A stretch of DNA of 52,765 nucleotides from an uncultured Bacilli bacterium (GCA_934101225.1 CAKOQK010000008.1:1-52765), one strand, 5' to 3'; counted from the stretch's first letter, positions 17,472-26,479 are shown. The notes: generated by a model from the letters alone, not told the origin. Program-made: numbers and translations.

Positions 17472-18017
17472 TTATAATTTAAAATCCTTTAAATCTTCAT
17501 CAAACATATCTTTTCCATCAAAAAATGCTCTTGTTTTAATACCATGACTAAAAGCTATTACATTAGATGGAAACTTTTTAGTGTATGTATTTAATATATT
17601 AGTATATTTATTATAAAAACTTTTTGCTGCTTCTAACTTTTGATTAATTTCATTTAAGTCATTAAAATAATTATTAAATCTAATATTACTAAGTAAATTA
17701 TCATAATCACTATTTATTTTTACAATTAAATTATTATAAACACTTAATTTTCTTTCTAAATCAAAACTAGATAAATTTTGTTTCTTTAATTTTAATATCT
17801 CATCAAAAGATTTTTCAGGAACATCAGTTTCTTCAATAATTATATCTTTCATCATTAAAATAGTATCATATTTTTTTCTTAACAATTCATCAATTAATCC
17901 TTCTGCTTCATTAATTCTTAAAGTATATACTTGTAAATTATTGTACACAATAACATAAACTATTCCACATATTCCTCCAATTATTATTAAAAGTAAAATA
18001 ATACTTACTGCATCCAT
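17472..18017 (-). CDS. LemA family protein
   Basis: 181 residues: one N-terminal membrane helix (residues 5-26) with an extracellular or periplasmic start, then a long helical bundle. The end matches LemA closely: AAKSFYNKYTNILNTYTKKFPSN, then a hydrophobic turn and KTRAFFD, where the family has NxxVxxYN…FP…KPRxYFE. LemA function is poorly known. The start has AGGTGAT upstream. It is divergent from the MBL hydrolase. Confidence 0.88.
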   Translation of the reverse strand: MDAVSIILLLIIIGGICGIVYVIVYNNLQVYTLRINEAEGLIDELLRKKYDTILMMKDIIIEETDVPEKSFDEILKLKKQNLSSFDLERKLSVYNNLIVKINSDYDNLLSNIRFNNYFNDLNEINQKLEAAKSFYNKYTNILNTYTKKFPSNVIAFSHGIKTRAFFDGKDMFDEDLKDFKL

Positions 18018-18108
18018 TTTATATCACCTATCTTAAATTATACATTAAATTTATTAAAATTAAAACATTAAATATAGTATAATTATGATAGAAAGAGAGA
18101 TGATTAAG

Positions 18109-18621
18109 ATGAATATTAAAACATTAGTTGTAGGAAATTTATTAGAAAATTGTTACATATTAAATATTGATAATGATTATTTAATTGTTGATCCTGGAGA
18201 TGAAGCTAAAACAATATTAAATCATATTCATGGAAATCTACTTGGAGTATTAATAACTCACTATCATAAAGATCACTATGGTGCCTTAAATGATATATTA
18301 AAATATAAAAATGTCCCAGTTTACGATTATAATGATACAGCAAAAGAAATAATAATATCAAAATTTAAATTTAAAGTGATTGCTTATCCTGGACATAAAG
18401 AAGATTTAGTTGGATTCTTATTTGATGATAAATTATTTAGTGGAGATTTTATTTTTAAAGGCACTATCGGAAGAACTGACATGCCAGGTGGAAACTTTAA
18501 AGAAATGCAAAAAAGTATTAAAAAAATATTAGCATTTAAAACTGAATTAGAAATATATCCAGGGCATGGCCAATCTACAAATCTATCAAATGAAAGAAAA
18601 AATTTAAATTCTTATTTATAG
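18109..18621 (+). CDS. MBL-fold hydrolase, glyoxalase II-like
   Basis: Small metallo-hydrolase (170 residues). Metal motif THYHKDHYG, then LFSGDFIFKGTIGRTDMPGG and YPGHGQST, all as in the YqgX/GloB-like family of Bacillota. Of three in-frame ATGs I prefer 18109: AGAAAGAGAG lies ten bases upstream and the protein then begins MNIKTLVVGNLLENCYI, the family pattern. A TATAAT at about 18075 gives the promoter. Confidence 0.9.
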   Translation: MNIKTLVVGNLLENCYILNIDNDYLIVDPGDEAKTILNHIHGNLLGVLITHYHKDHYGALNDILKYKNVPVYDYNDTAKEIIISKFKFKVIAYPGHKEDLVGFLFDDKLFSGDFIFKGTIGRTDMPGGNFKEMQKSIKKILAFKTELEIYPGHGQSTNLSNERKNLNSYL

Positions 18622-18670
18622 TCCCATTGAAATCCATTGACAAAAGTGACACTAATTTTCAGTGGTAAAG

Positions 18671-18696
18671 AAAAAAGATAACCTAAAAAGTTATCT
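18671..18696 (-). terminator. terminator of gerQ (minus strand)
   Basis: AGATAAC/GTTATCT stem; on the minus strand it is followed by T6. The gerQ stop codon lies in the loop. Confidence 0.75.
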
Positions 18697-19033
18697 CCGA
18701 ATAAGCATGACTATAATTTATTTTCTCATCAAACTCAACAAAATTTAAATAAATAAGAAGAATTAAAGCCCATTTTCCAGTTTTAGGATCACTCATTACA
18801 AGGTGATCTTTTCCTGCTTCCTCAATAATTCCTTCAAAAACTTTATCACGCCATTCATTAGAATCAGGAAAAGAAAAATATGCCTTAGCTCTCTTACCTT
18901 TATTTAATCTTAAAATATTTTCAATATAACTTTGTTCGTCTTGAATATTCCCATTTGCGCCTCCTCCAATTGGTGCTGTATTTAAATTATAATCATTTGG
19001 ATATTTTGCACTTGGATAATAACTTCCATTCAT
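18683..19033 (-). CDS. gerQ: spore coat protein GerQ
   Basis: 116 residues with an Asn/Gly/Pro-rich N-terminus and a conserved C-terminal domain: QSYIENILRLNKGKRAKAYF, then FEGIIEEAGKDHLVMSDPKTGKW and FVEFDEKINYSHAY. This is the GerQ (YwdL) pattern. In Bacillus, GerQ is an inner-coat protein cross-linked by transglutaminase and needed for the cortex lyase CwlJ. The N-terminus has few Gln/Lys for cross-linking compared with Bacillus. AGGAGG precedes the ATG. It is divergent from lysS and is the clearest sporulation marker in the window. Confidence 0.92.
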   Translation of the reverse strand: MNGSYYPSAKYPNDYNLNTAPIGGGANGNIQDEQSYIENILRLNKGKRAKAYFSFPDSNEWRDKVFEGIIEEAGKDHLVMSDPKTGKWALILLIYLNFVEFDEKINYSHAYSEITF

Positions 19034-19117
19034 GATATTCCTCCTAAATTAAGATTATTCTTTTATTGCTTTTTTATTACTTTTTAAGTATACTATGGAA
19101 GAAAGAAGTGATTAAAT

Positions 19118-20614
19118 ATGCGTAATTTAACAGATCAAGAAATAGTAAGAAGAGAAAAAGTAGCTAAAATTAAAGAATTAGGTATTGATCCATTTGGTTC
19201 AAGATATGATCGTACTGCTTACTCAGAAGATTTAAAAGAAAAATATAAAGATATTCCTCATGATGACTTTGAAAACATTAATGATTGTTATAAAGTAGCC
19301 GGAAGAATAATGTTCATTCGTAAAATGGGTAAAGCATCATTCTTTACAATTCAAGATAAAAAAGGTAAAATCCAAATTTATATTTCTATTAATGATGTTG
19401 GAGAAGAAACCTATAATTTATTTAAATCAGCAGACATTGGTGATATAGTAGGAGTTTATGGCAAAGTAATGAAAACAAAAACAGGTGAATTAACCTTAAA
19501 ATGTTTAGAATATACTCATTTAGTTAAGTCTCTACGCCCATTACCTGAAAAATTCCATGGATTAACTGATGTAGAAGAAAGATACAGAAGACGTTATGTT
19601 GATTTAATAATGAATGAAGATTCTAAAAAAGTCGCATTTATGCGTCCTAAAATTATTAGATGTATACAAAATTTCTTAGATAATAAAGGATTTGTTGAAG
19701 TAGAAACACCTATTTTAACAACTCTATTAACAGGTGCATCTGCAAGACCATTTGTAACACATCATAATACGCAAGATTTAGATATGTATTTACGTATTGC
19801 CCTAGAATTAAATTTAAAAAGATTACTAGTTGGCGGTATGGAAAAAGTATATGAAATAGGTAGAACATTTAGAAATGAAGGAATGGATCCTCAACACAAT
19901 CCAGAATTTACTATGATGGAAGTTTATGAAGCATATTCTAACCTAGAGGGAATGATGGACTTAACAGAAGAAATGTATCAAACTATAGCTGAAAAAGTCT
20001 GCGGGAAAACTACTTTCCATTATCTAGGACATGATGTTGATTTATCTGGCAAATGGAAAAGAATTAGTATGGTAGATGCTATCAAAGAAAAAACTGGAAT
20101 CGATTTTAAACAAGAAATGACAGTTGAAGAAGCCCTAAAACTTGCTAAAGAAAATGATATTGAAGTAGCAGACCATGAACATACTGTTGGACATATAATT
20201 AATTTATTCTTTGAAAAATATGTTGAAGAAACATTAATTGAACCAACATTCTTATATGGCCATCCAGTTGAAATTTCCCCACTTACTAAGAAAAATCCTG
20301 AAGATCCAAGATTTACTGATCGTTTCGAATTATTTATATCAGGACATGAATGTGCAAATGCATATACAGAACTTAACGATCCAATTGATCAATTAGAAAG
20401 ATTTGAAGAACAATTAAAAGAAAAAGAATTAGGTAACGATGAAGCAAATGATATTGATTATGACTTTATTGAAGCTCTAGAATATGGAATGCCACCAGCA
20501 GGTGGAATTGGTTATGGCATTGATAGAATGATAATGTTATTTACAGAACAAGAATCAATTAGAGATGTATTATTATTCCCAACAATGAAACCAATTCAAA
20601 ATGATAATAAATAA
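19118..20614 (+). CDS. lysS: lysyl-tRNA synthetase, class II
   Basis: Charges tRNA-Lys. 498 residues: OB-fold anticodon domain (about 50-150) and a class II catalytic core with motif 2 (IGRTFRNEGMD, then HNPEFTMMEVYEAY) and motif 3 (GGIGYGIDRMIMLF). The 84-base upstream gap is shared with gerQ and leaves no room for a T-box riboswitch. Followed by a strong bidirectional terminator. Confidence 0.98.
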   Translation: MRNLTDQEIVRREKVAKIKELGIDPFGSRYDRTAYSEDLKEKYKDIPHDDFENINDCYKVAGRIMFIRKMGKASFFTIQDKKGKIQIYISINDVGEETYNLFKSADIGDIVGVYGKVMKTKTGELTLKCLEYTHLVKSLRPLPEKFHGLTDVEERYRRRYVDLIMNEDSKKVAFMRPKIIRCIQNFLDNKGFVEVETPILTTLLTGASARPFVTHHNTQDLDMYLRIALELNLKRLLVGGMEKVYEIGRTFRNEGMDPQHNPEFTMMEVYEAYSNLEGMMDLTEEMYQTIAEKVCGKTTFHYLGHDVDLSGKWKRISMVDAIKEKTGIDFKQEMTVEEALKLAKENDIEVADHEHTVGHIINLFFEKYVEETLIEPTFLYGHPVEISPLTKKNPEDPRFTDRFELFISGHECANAYTELNDPIDQLERFEEQLKEKELGNDEANDIDYDFIEALEYGMPPAGGIGYGIDRMIMLFTEQESIRDVLLFPTMKPIQNDNK

Positions 20615-20649
20615 AAAAGTGAAATTAATTATCCTAGTTTCACTTTTTT
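20613..20649. terminator. bidirectional terminator after lysS
   Basis: Perfect 12-base stem AAAAAAGTGAAA/TTTCACTTTTTT, loop of 13; serves lysS and the convergent unknown gene, whose stop codon touches it. Confidence 0.9.
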
Positions 20650-21149
20650 TAGTATAGCTTTTTCAAAATTTTAGGCATTAATTTTCCCTCATCTTCATTA
20701 TCTAAATCTACATCCATTGATTTGCTTGGAAAAAAACCCAAATAATATGCTAAATTATGTACGATCCATTCATATTCCATTGAACTATTTGTTCTGTTCC
20801 ATTTAGAAGAATATCTTTTCTCATATTCCTGCAAAATATTTAAAATACTACGAATATCTTCTATGGAATTAATTTTATAAGAGCCACAAATTTTTATATC
20901 CGAATTAGTTACATATCTTAAATCAACAACATAAACATTATCATCATCAATATAATAAAACTCATCATTTATAAATATTATTTTCTTATCGTTTAAATAT
21001 GCAAAAGTCGAATAATTATCATCTTTATTAAAATCTTCATTATATTTTATAATAGCATCATGTTTTTTATTAAAAAATTTATTAAATGTTAATAAATAAA
21101 ATAAACACAGAGTAAATGCTTTTTTTCTAAGAATTAATTTCCTATCCAT
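20649..21149 (-). CDS. uncharacterised small protein
   Basis: About 166 residues. Start chosen at the second ATG because GGGG at 21159-21162 is too close to the first (21158). A short hydrophobic segment near the N-terminus (AFTLCLFYLLTF) may be a weak anchor; the rest is polar, with an acidic Tyr/Asp-rich middle and a C-terminal block NSSMEYEWIVHNLAYYLGF followed by DVDLDNEDEG. I do not recognise the family. It is divergent from the glycosyltransferase and shares its 70-base upstream region. Confidence 0.75.
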   Translation of the reverse strand: MDRKLILRKKAFTLCLFYLLTFNKFFNKKHDAIIKYNEDFNKDDNYSTFAYLNDKKIIFINDEFYYIDDDNVYVVDLRYVTNSDIKICGSYKINSIEDIRSILNILQEYEKRYSSKWNRTNSSMEYEWIVHNLAYYLGFFPSKSMDVDLDNEDEGKLMPKILKKLY

Positions 21150-21226
21150 AATTTTCATCCCCTAAAGCAGAGTATACTCTAACACATTTTTTTGAAATAA
21201 ACAACATAAAATTAATTGGTGATAAA

Positions 21227-22291
21227 TTGAAAATATGTGTATATGCTATTAGCAAAAATGAATCTAAATTCGTAGATCGTTGGTACGAATCTATGAAAGA
21301 AGCTGATGAAATATATGTTCTTGATACTGGTTCAACTGACGATACTGTTGAAAAACTAAAAAAACATAACATCAAAGTAACTACTAAAATAATTACTCCA
21401 TGGCGATTTGATATAGCAAGAAATGAATCATTAAAATTAGTTCCAGAAGATGCTGATTTATGTGTTTGCACCGATTTAGATGAAGTATTTGATAAAGGAT
21501 GGCGTCAAAAATTAGAAAAAGCCCAAAACTATAATCTAGTAAAATATAACTATATATGGTCATTTGATAAGAACAACAATCCCGCTGTAAATTTCTTTTA
21601 TGAAAAAATTCATAGTCGTCATGGCTATAAATGGGTTAATCCAGTTCATGAAGTTTTAGAGTGTTCTCTAGAAAACCCTAAAACCATTTTAATAGAAGAC
21701 ATTGTATTAAAACATTACCCAGACAATACCAAATCGCGAAGTTCTTATTTGCCATTACTTGAACTTTCGGTTAAAGAAAATCCTAAAAATGACCGTAACT
21801 ATCACTATTTAGGAAGAGAATATATGTTTTATGGAAAATACAAAGAAGCAATTAAAACCTTAAAACATCATCTTAAAATGAAAAATGCGACATGGCACGA
21901 TGAGAGATGTGCATCTATGCGTTTCATATCAAGATCATATTATAATTTGAAAGATTATAATGAGGCTCTAAGATACGCTATAATGAGTATTAGTGAAGCA
22001 CCTTATTTAAGAGAAGGATATTATGAAACAGGACTAATATATTATCATTTAAATGAATATAATAAAGCTAAGTTATATCTTTTACTTGCGATGCAAATTA
22101 AATCAAATCCAAAGACATATATTAATGATCCTGCCTGTTACAATGGCACAATTGAAGATCTTCTAACTATTTGTGAATATAATCTAAAAAATTATAAAGA
22201 AGCCTATATTTATATTAATAAAGCCTTAAAATATAATCCAAGTGAACCAAGACTACTACGTAATAAAGAACTAATTGAAAAATTAATATAA
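21227..22291 (+). CDS. family 2 glycosyltransferase with C-terminal TPR repeats
   Basis: 354 residues. The GT-A domain (about 1-180) starts ICVYAISKNESKFVDRW, has VLDTGSTDDTVE for nucleotide-sugar binding and the metal motif DLDE. Residues from about 185 form tetratricopeptide-like helix pairs (NYHYLGREYMFYGKYKEAIKTL…, …REGYYETGLIYYHLNEYNKAK…). GT2-TPR proteins of this type glycosylate peptides or proteins, e.g. the SunS group, but no peptide substrate gene is adjacent. TTG start, preceded by GGTGAT, a ribosome site seen at several genes here. Confidence 0.88.
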   Translation: MKICVYAISKNESKFVDRWYESMKEADEIYVLDTGSTDDTVEKLKKHNIKVTTKIITPWRFDIARNESLKLVPEDADLCVCTDLDEVFDKGWRQKLEKAQNYNLVKYNYIWSFDKNNNPAVNFFYEKIHSRHGYKWVNPVHEVLECSLENPKTILIEDIVLKHYPDNTKSRSSYLPLLELSVKENPKNDRNYHYLGREYMFYGKYKEAIKTLKHHLKMKNATWHDERCASMRFISRSYYNLKDYNEALRYAIMSISEAPYLREGYYETGLIYYHLNEYNKAKLYLLLAMQIKSNPKTYINDPACYNGTIEDLLTICEYNLKNYKEAYIYINKALKYNPSEPRLLRNKELIEKLI

Positions 22292-22377
22292 AAAGACTAA
22301 ACATAATTGTAAGTTCTAGTTTTAAAATAAAAATTAAAGATTTCATAATCGTTTCATAGTCGATTAACATAAATAAA

Positions 22378-22406
22378 TTGAAATAATTAATAAAATCTGC
22401 TATTAT
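22378..22406 (+). promoter_or_regulatory. promoter of the 22429 gene
   Basis: TTGAAA, 17 bp, TATTAT with an extended TGC before the -10. The rest of the 137-base gap after the glycosyltransferase holds nothing else I recognise. Confidence 0.75.
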
Positions 22407-22428
22407 ATTCTCCAAGTCAGGGGATATT

Positions 22429-23457
22429 ATGAAAAATAAAGAAATGTTAAAATTATATAAACAAATACTAAGGGAAATAAGAACATCAAAGTATCATGAC
22501 AAAATAAGTTTAGATAAAAATTTTGAATTCAAAAGCGGTAATGAAAATTGTCAGGAAATTTCCATTATTTTAACAAAAAAAGAAAAAGAAGATATTTCTA
22601 ATGGAATATATAATCCTAAAACATCTATTTTAAAAGAATTAGATTATATTGTAAGTATTAGTAACGATTATAATATTAGTCCTTTAAAATCAATAGAAGA
22701 AAAGCAAATATATTTGAAAGCTATAAAAAGAATAAAGAAAGAATTAGTTATAAAATATTTTTCTAATCTATTTAAAGATTTTATATCAGCATTTAATATT
22801 AAGAAACTTGTAAAAGCACATGATGATTTATATACATGTTCACAATTATCAACATTTTTTGGGGGCGTAACAGCCACATTAGTTATGATAGCATTTGAAT
22901 ATTCTATTTTAATTATTGCCTCAGGGATTATATTTACTTTATGTCCAACCTTATGTTTCATATTAATAAACTTCATAAAAAAAAGACATATTTCACATGT
23001 AAATAATGTAGAAAATAAAAAACAATTAATTCAAGCAATGATTAACTCTGATTATTTATTTAAAAATTTAGAACTATCTAGTCCAAAAGAATCCAAATTA
23101 CTTGAAGTAGAATCAAAATCATCAACTAAAAATATACAAGATCCGGTATTTAATGAAATATTTAAACTTATTGAGTTATTATCTACTTCAAATCTTTCTA
23201 GACAAACCATTCAAAATTATTTATCAAAAATAAAATCAATTAAAGAAGCTTATGCATCAAGATTATCCCAAATAAATGAACTTTCAGTTGATAATGAATA
23301 TACAATCCAAGGATGTTTTATCCAAGAAATAGCTAAATTAGAATATGACATAAGATCTTCTATTGATCAAAATAAAGAAACTATTCAAAATCAAACTGAA
23401 TCAAACATAATTGATGCCAAAATTTATTCCTTAGAACAAAGAACTAAAAATAGATAA
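22429..23457 (+). CDS. uncharacterised membrane protein with two central helices
   Basis: 342 residues. A polar, lysine-rich N-terminal part (1-140), two closely spaced membrane helices (about 140-165 and 167-188, VTATLVMIAFEYSILIIASG and the following FTLCPTLCFILINFI), and a helical C-terminal part with several Gln/Ser-rich coils. Both ends would face the cytoplasm if the pair forms a hairpin. No family recognised. AGGGGAT upstream of the ATG; its own promoter; ends 60 bases before the mrnC promoter. Confidence 0.75.
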   Translation: MKNKEMLKLYKQILREIRTSKYHDKISLDKNFEFKSGNENCQEISIILTKKEKEDISNGIYNPKTSILKELDYIVSISNDYNISPLKSIEEKQIYLKAIKRIKKELVIKYFSNLFKDFISAFNIKKLVKAHDDLYTCSQLSTFFGGVTATLVMIAFEYSILIIASGIIFTLCPTLCFILINFIKKRHISHVNNVENKKQLIQAMINSDYLFKNLELSSPKESKLLEVESKSSTKNIQDPVFNEIFKLIELLSTSNLSRQTIQNYLSKIKSIKEAYASRLSQINELSVDNEYTIQGCFIQEIAKLEYDIRSSIDQNKETIQNQTESNIIDAKIYSLEQRTKNR

Positions 23458-23500
23458 GAATTATTTCCATTTAATTCTTTTTCTTTTTAATTAAATATGC

Positions 23501-23506
23501 TATATT
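23501..23506 (+). promoter_or_regulatory. extended -10 directly in front of mrnC
   Basis: TGCTATATT: an extended -10 whose expected start site is about position 23513, at or beside the mrnC start codons (GTG 23513, ATG 23516, ATG 23522). No ribosome site lies between, so the message may be leaderless. No clear -35. Confidence 0.5.
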
Positions 23507-23521
23507 ATAACCGTGATGTTT

Positions 23522-23869
23522 ATGGAATATTTAATCCTTGCATACTTAGGAGACGCTGTATATGAACTTATAGTTCGTAATCATTTAATTAATAAAGGAA
23601 TAAAAAATGTTAATGACCTTCAAACTGAAAGTCTTAATTTTGTAAGTGCTAAAAGTCAAAGAAAACTTTTAGAAAAATTAGAACAAGAAAATATCTTAAC
23701 AGAAACCGAATTAGATATTGTTAAAAAAGGTCGTAACGCCAAAATGCATCGTAGTAAAAATAATGATATAGTAACTTATCATAAAGCCACTGGCTTTGAA
23801 TGTCTAATAGGTTATTTATATCAAAATGATAAAAATAGATTAAATGAAATAATGGAGAAGATTTTATGA
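23522..23869 (+). CDS. mrnC: Mini-ribonuclease 3
   Basis: Dimeric RNase III-like enzyme without a dsRNA-binding domain; matures 23S rRNA ends in Bacillus. The catalytic strip LAYLGDAVYELIVR and the KKGRNAKMHR motif are present. About 115 residues from ATG 23522; ATG 23516 and GTG 23513 are also in frame, and none has an SD. Overlaps rlmB by ATGA, the normal Bacillota order. Confidence 0.95.
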   Translation: MEYLILAYLGDAVYELIVRNHLINKGIKNVNDLQTESLNFVSAKSQRKLLEKLEQENILTETELDIVKKGRNAKMHRSKNNDIVTYHKATGFECLIGYLYQNDKNRLNEIMEKIL

Positions 23870-24537
23870 GAGTATGTGGAAAAAATGTTTTTAATGAATT
23901 AGAGCCTTCTAAAATAAGAAAAGTTCTATTATCAACAAATTTTAAAGACCAAGAAATAATTAAAAAAATAAAAGATAATAATATAAAATATGTTTTAACA
24001 GATCCTAAATTAATGGATAAAATGTTAAAAAATAATCAAGGAATAATTTTTGAAATATTAGATTATGAATATGGAAATATAGATGATATTAATGACGATA
24101 CCTTTGTTTTAATGTTAGACCATTTAGAAGATCCTCACAACTTTGGAGCTATAATTAGATCATGTGAAGCAAGAGGAATTAAAAATATAATTATTCCTAA
24201 AGATCGTTCAGTATTAGTTACTGAAACAGTTATGAAAACAAGTACAGGTGCTTTAGAAAGAGTTAACATAATTATGGTTAATAACTTAGTAAACGCCATT
24301 AATAAGCTAAAAGATAAAGGATTTTTTATCTATGCAGCCGAAGCCGATGGAACTGATTATCGTAAAGTAAATTATGCCGATAAAGTTTGTTTAATAATTG
24401 GATCAGAAGGATTTGGTGTAAGTAAATTAGTTAGAAAAAATTGCGATGAAATATTAAGTATCCCTATGAAAGGAAAAGTGAATTCCCTTAATGCATCAGT
24501 ATCAGCGGGAATTCTACTGTTTGGAATAGAAAATTAA
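23866..24537 (+). CDS. rlmB: 23S rRNA (guanosine-2'-O)-methyltransferase, RlmB/TrmH type
   Basis: SpoU-class SPOUT methyltransferase. Short N-terminal substrate-binding domain, then the three SAM motifs: LDHLEDPHNFGAIIRSCEA, GSEGFGVSKLVRKNCD, and SIPMKGKVNSLNASVSAGI. 223 residues, somewhat shorter than the usual 245. Its stop overlaps the sigH start by one base (TAATG). Confidence 0.95.
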   Translation: MRVCGKNVFNELEPSKIRKVLLSTNFKDQEIIKKIKDNNIKYVLTDPKLMDKMLKNNQGIIFEILDYEYGNIDDINDDTFVLMLDHLEDPHNFGAIIRSCEARGIKNIIIPKDRSVLVTETVMKTSTGALERVNIIMVNNLVNAINKLKDKGFFIYAAEADGTDYRKVNYADKVCLIIGSEGFGVSKLVRKNCDEILSIPMKGKVNSLNASVSAGILLFGIEN

Positions 24538-25133
24538 TGGAATTTGCCGAAAATGAATTAACATCAATGATATGTGACAATAATGAAGATGTAACAGATG
24601 CTATTTTTGATAAATATAGTTATTTAGTAGATGTGATTGTTTATAAATATGAAGGGACAATAAAAGCACTAAAACTTGACATGGAGGAAGTAAAACAAGA
24701 AGCCTATTATGCCTTTAATGATGCTATAATTAATTACCGAGATGAACTTGCATCATCGTTTCCTACATTTATAAGTTTATGTATTCGACGAAAGCTATGG
24801 AATCGTTTTAGAATAACAACAGCAAATAAGAATTTAACTTATTTAAATGAAACAAGTATAAATAATATATTTGTAAAAACATCTGATTTAGAAATGCTTT
24901 GCGATATGAAATATAATCCCGAAAAAATTGTTATTACTAATGGTTATTATGAAGAAATAGCAAGTAAAATATTAGTATCATTATCCCCTAGAGAAAAAGA
25001 CGTATTTAAATTATGCATTAATGGCTTTTCATCAAAAGAAATATCTAACATATTAAAATTAAATATTAAAACGATATATAATACATTAGGACGTATAAGA
25101 GAAAAAGCAAGTTCTATAATTGAAAATTATTAA
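24537..25133 (+). CDS. sigH: sigma-70 family factor, SigH-like
   Basis: 198 residues. Region 2 is recognisable (DKYSYLVDVIVYKY…, EEVKQEAYYAFNDAIINY) and region 4 is a clear helix-turn-helix (LSPREKDVFKLCINGFSSKEISNILKLNIKTIYNTLGRIREKA). Position after mrnC-rlmB and before secE-nusG is exactly that of sigH, the transition and early-sporulation factor of Bacillota. The region 2 core is more divergent than usual, so the name rests mainly on gene order. Confidence 0.85.
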   Translation: MEFAENELTSMICDNNEDVTDAIFDKYSYLVDVIVYKYEGTIKALKLDMEEVKQEAYYAFNDAIINYRDELASSFPTFISLCIRRKLWNRFRITTANKNLTYLNETSINNIFVKTSDLEMLCDMKYNPEKIVITNGYYEEIASKILVSLSPREKDVFKLCINGFSSKEISNILKLNIKTIYNTLGRIREKASSIIENY

Positions 25134-25176
25134 AATACATGTTATTATACACCTCATGTAAAGAGGCGATAAACTT

Positions 25177-26040
25177 ATGATAAAAATACCAGATTTAAGT
25201 GAAATGCTTGATTTAAATAATATTGTAGATATGACTGAATTTTCATGTTTTCAAAATGAATATGATTCTTCAAGTGAAAAATATATCTTGAACTTAGCAA
25301 AATCAATAAATATAGAATCTGATTTGTTGTCAACATATAATAATTGGCTGAAAATTAATAACAAATATTTTTATTTTAAATCTAATAATGCTTTTCAAGA
25401 ATTGCTTATAGAAAAATTATTTGAAGAAATAAAGGTTAGGACTGTAAAACACCAAATAGTTAAATTTAATGATGAAATAGGAATTATAAGTCAAAATTAT
25501 AGAAAACCTAATTTATTATATTATTACTTTTCTGAAATAATAACAGGATATAATAGTGAAAATAATTTTATTGAAATAAATAATTCAATAAAAAAAGCTA
25601 TGAAACATGAAGATTACGAAAATTATTTAAATCAAATGTTTAAAATTATTGCTGTAGACATTTTATTTGGACAATATGATAGGTGGGAATATAATGTATT
25701 TTTTGCTAAGTCAAAAGAACATATTTGTTTAGCACCAATGTTTGATAATGGCTGTATCTTTTTAGAGGATTATAATGATATATTAATTTATGGATCATGC
25801 TTTGGAACTCTTACTTTTAGTACCGACTATGAAGATTATTTTACAACGAACACTTTAAGAAAATTTTCTCAAATGGTTTGTTCTCTGGAAAAAGCTTTAA
25901 ACTTTGATCTTTCAAAAATATTTGATAATCTAGAATTAGAATATAAAATAAAAATATGTAAAGAAATTAGAACCCAAATTCAAAATTATTATGATATCCA
26001 TCGCAAAATGGTTGAAAAAACGCTTAAATTTGCTAAATAA
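25177..26040 (+). CDS. HipA/CtkA-like kinase-fold protein
   Basis: 287 residues. The second half has the HipA-type catalytic pattern: VDILFGQYDRWEYNVFF (catalytic Asp with a following Asn five residues on) and then CLAPMFDNGCIF (metal-binding DNG). The first half (YFYFKSNNAFQELLIEKLFEEI, GIISQNY) fits the ATP-binding lobe. HipA-family kinases phosphorylate proteins such as GltX. There is no HipB-like DNA-binding antitoxin next to it. It sits between sigH and secE, where Bacillota normally carry rpmG (L33). The ribosome site is AGAGGCGAT and it has its own short upstream gap. Confidence 0.7.
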   Translation: MIKIPDLSEMLDLNNIVDMTEFSCFQNEYDSSSEKYILNLAKSINIESDLLSTYNNWLKINNKYFYFKSNNAFQELLIEKLFEEIKVRTVKHQIVKFNDEIGIISQNYRKPNLLYYYFSEIITGYNSENNFIEINNSIKKAMKHEDYENYLNQMFKIIAVDILFGQYDRWEYNVFFAKSKEHICLAPMFDNGCIFLEDYNDILIYGSCFGTLTFSTDYEDYFTTNTLRKFSQMVCSLEKALNFDLSKIFDNLELEYKIKICKEIRTQIQNYYDIHRKMVEKTLKFAK

Positions 26041-26090
26041 ATCATTCAAAAACTATTGCAATTATACTAAGATTTTGATATATTCTTATT

Positions 26091-26109
26091 GACGCAGAAA
26101 GCGTTTTTT
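26091..26109 (+). terminator. possible short terminator before secE
   Basis: ACGC/GCGT stem with AGAAA loop and T6. Only four strong pairs, so weak. Confidence 0.4.
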
Positions 26110-26134
26110 ATTTGAAATAAAAAAGGAGATAATT

Positions 26135-26476
26135 ATGGCAAAAGATGTAAAAAAGAAAAATGCAAGTAAAAAAACAGTTAAAGTACAAAAAGAATCAACA
26201 AAAGTAAATATTGAAAAAGTTGAAGATACAAAAAAACAAATAAAAAATGAAGTAAAACCAGTTAAAAAAGAAACTAAAAAAGTAAAGAAACAAACACCAA
26301 AAAAATCATATAGTTCTGAAGTAAAATCAGAACTAAAAAAAGTAAATTGGCCTTCTAAAAATGATTTAACTAAATATGGTGTAGCAACTATTATATTTAT
26401 TGTAATATTTGGTTTATATTTTTATGGTTTAGATGCATTATTTGCATGGATTAGTTCATTAGTAAAGGGGTTATAA
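26135..26476 (+). CDS. secE: preprotein translocase subunit SecE
   Basis: 113 residues. A long Lys-rich N-terminal extension (about residues 1-60, nearly all K, E, T, V, N) precedes the conserved part VKSELKKVNWPSKNDLTKYG and a single membrane helix (about 85-105). Bacillota SecE is usually about 60 residues; the extension is unusual but low in complexity. Three bases before nusG, as usual. Confidence 0.94.
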   Translation: MAKDVKKKNASKKTVKVQKESTKVNIEKVEDTKKQIKNEVKPVKKETKKVKKQTPKKSYSSEVKSELKKVNWPSKNDLTKYGVATIIFIVIFGLYFYGLDALFAWISSLVKGL

Positions 26477-26479
26477 TAT

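Noticed and set aside
19034..19117. T-box riboswitch upstream of lysS
   Set aside because: The gap is 84 bases, shared with divergent gerQ, and no T-box sequence (TGGNACC) is seen.
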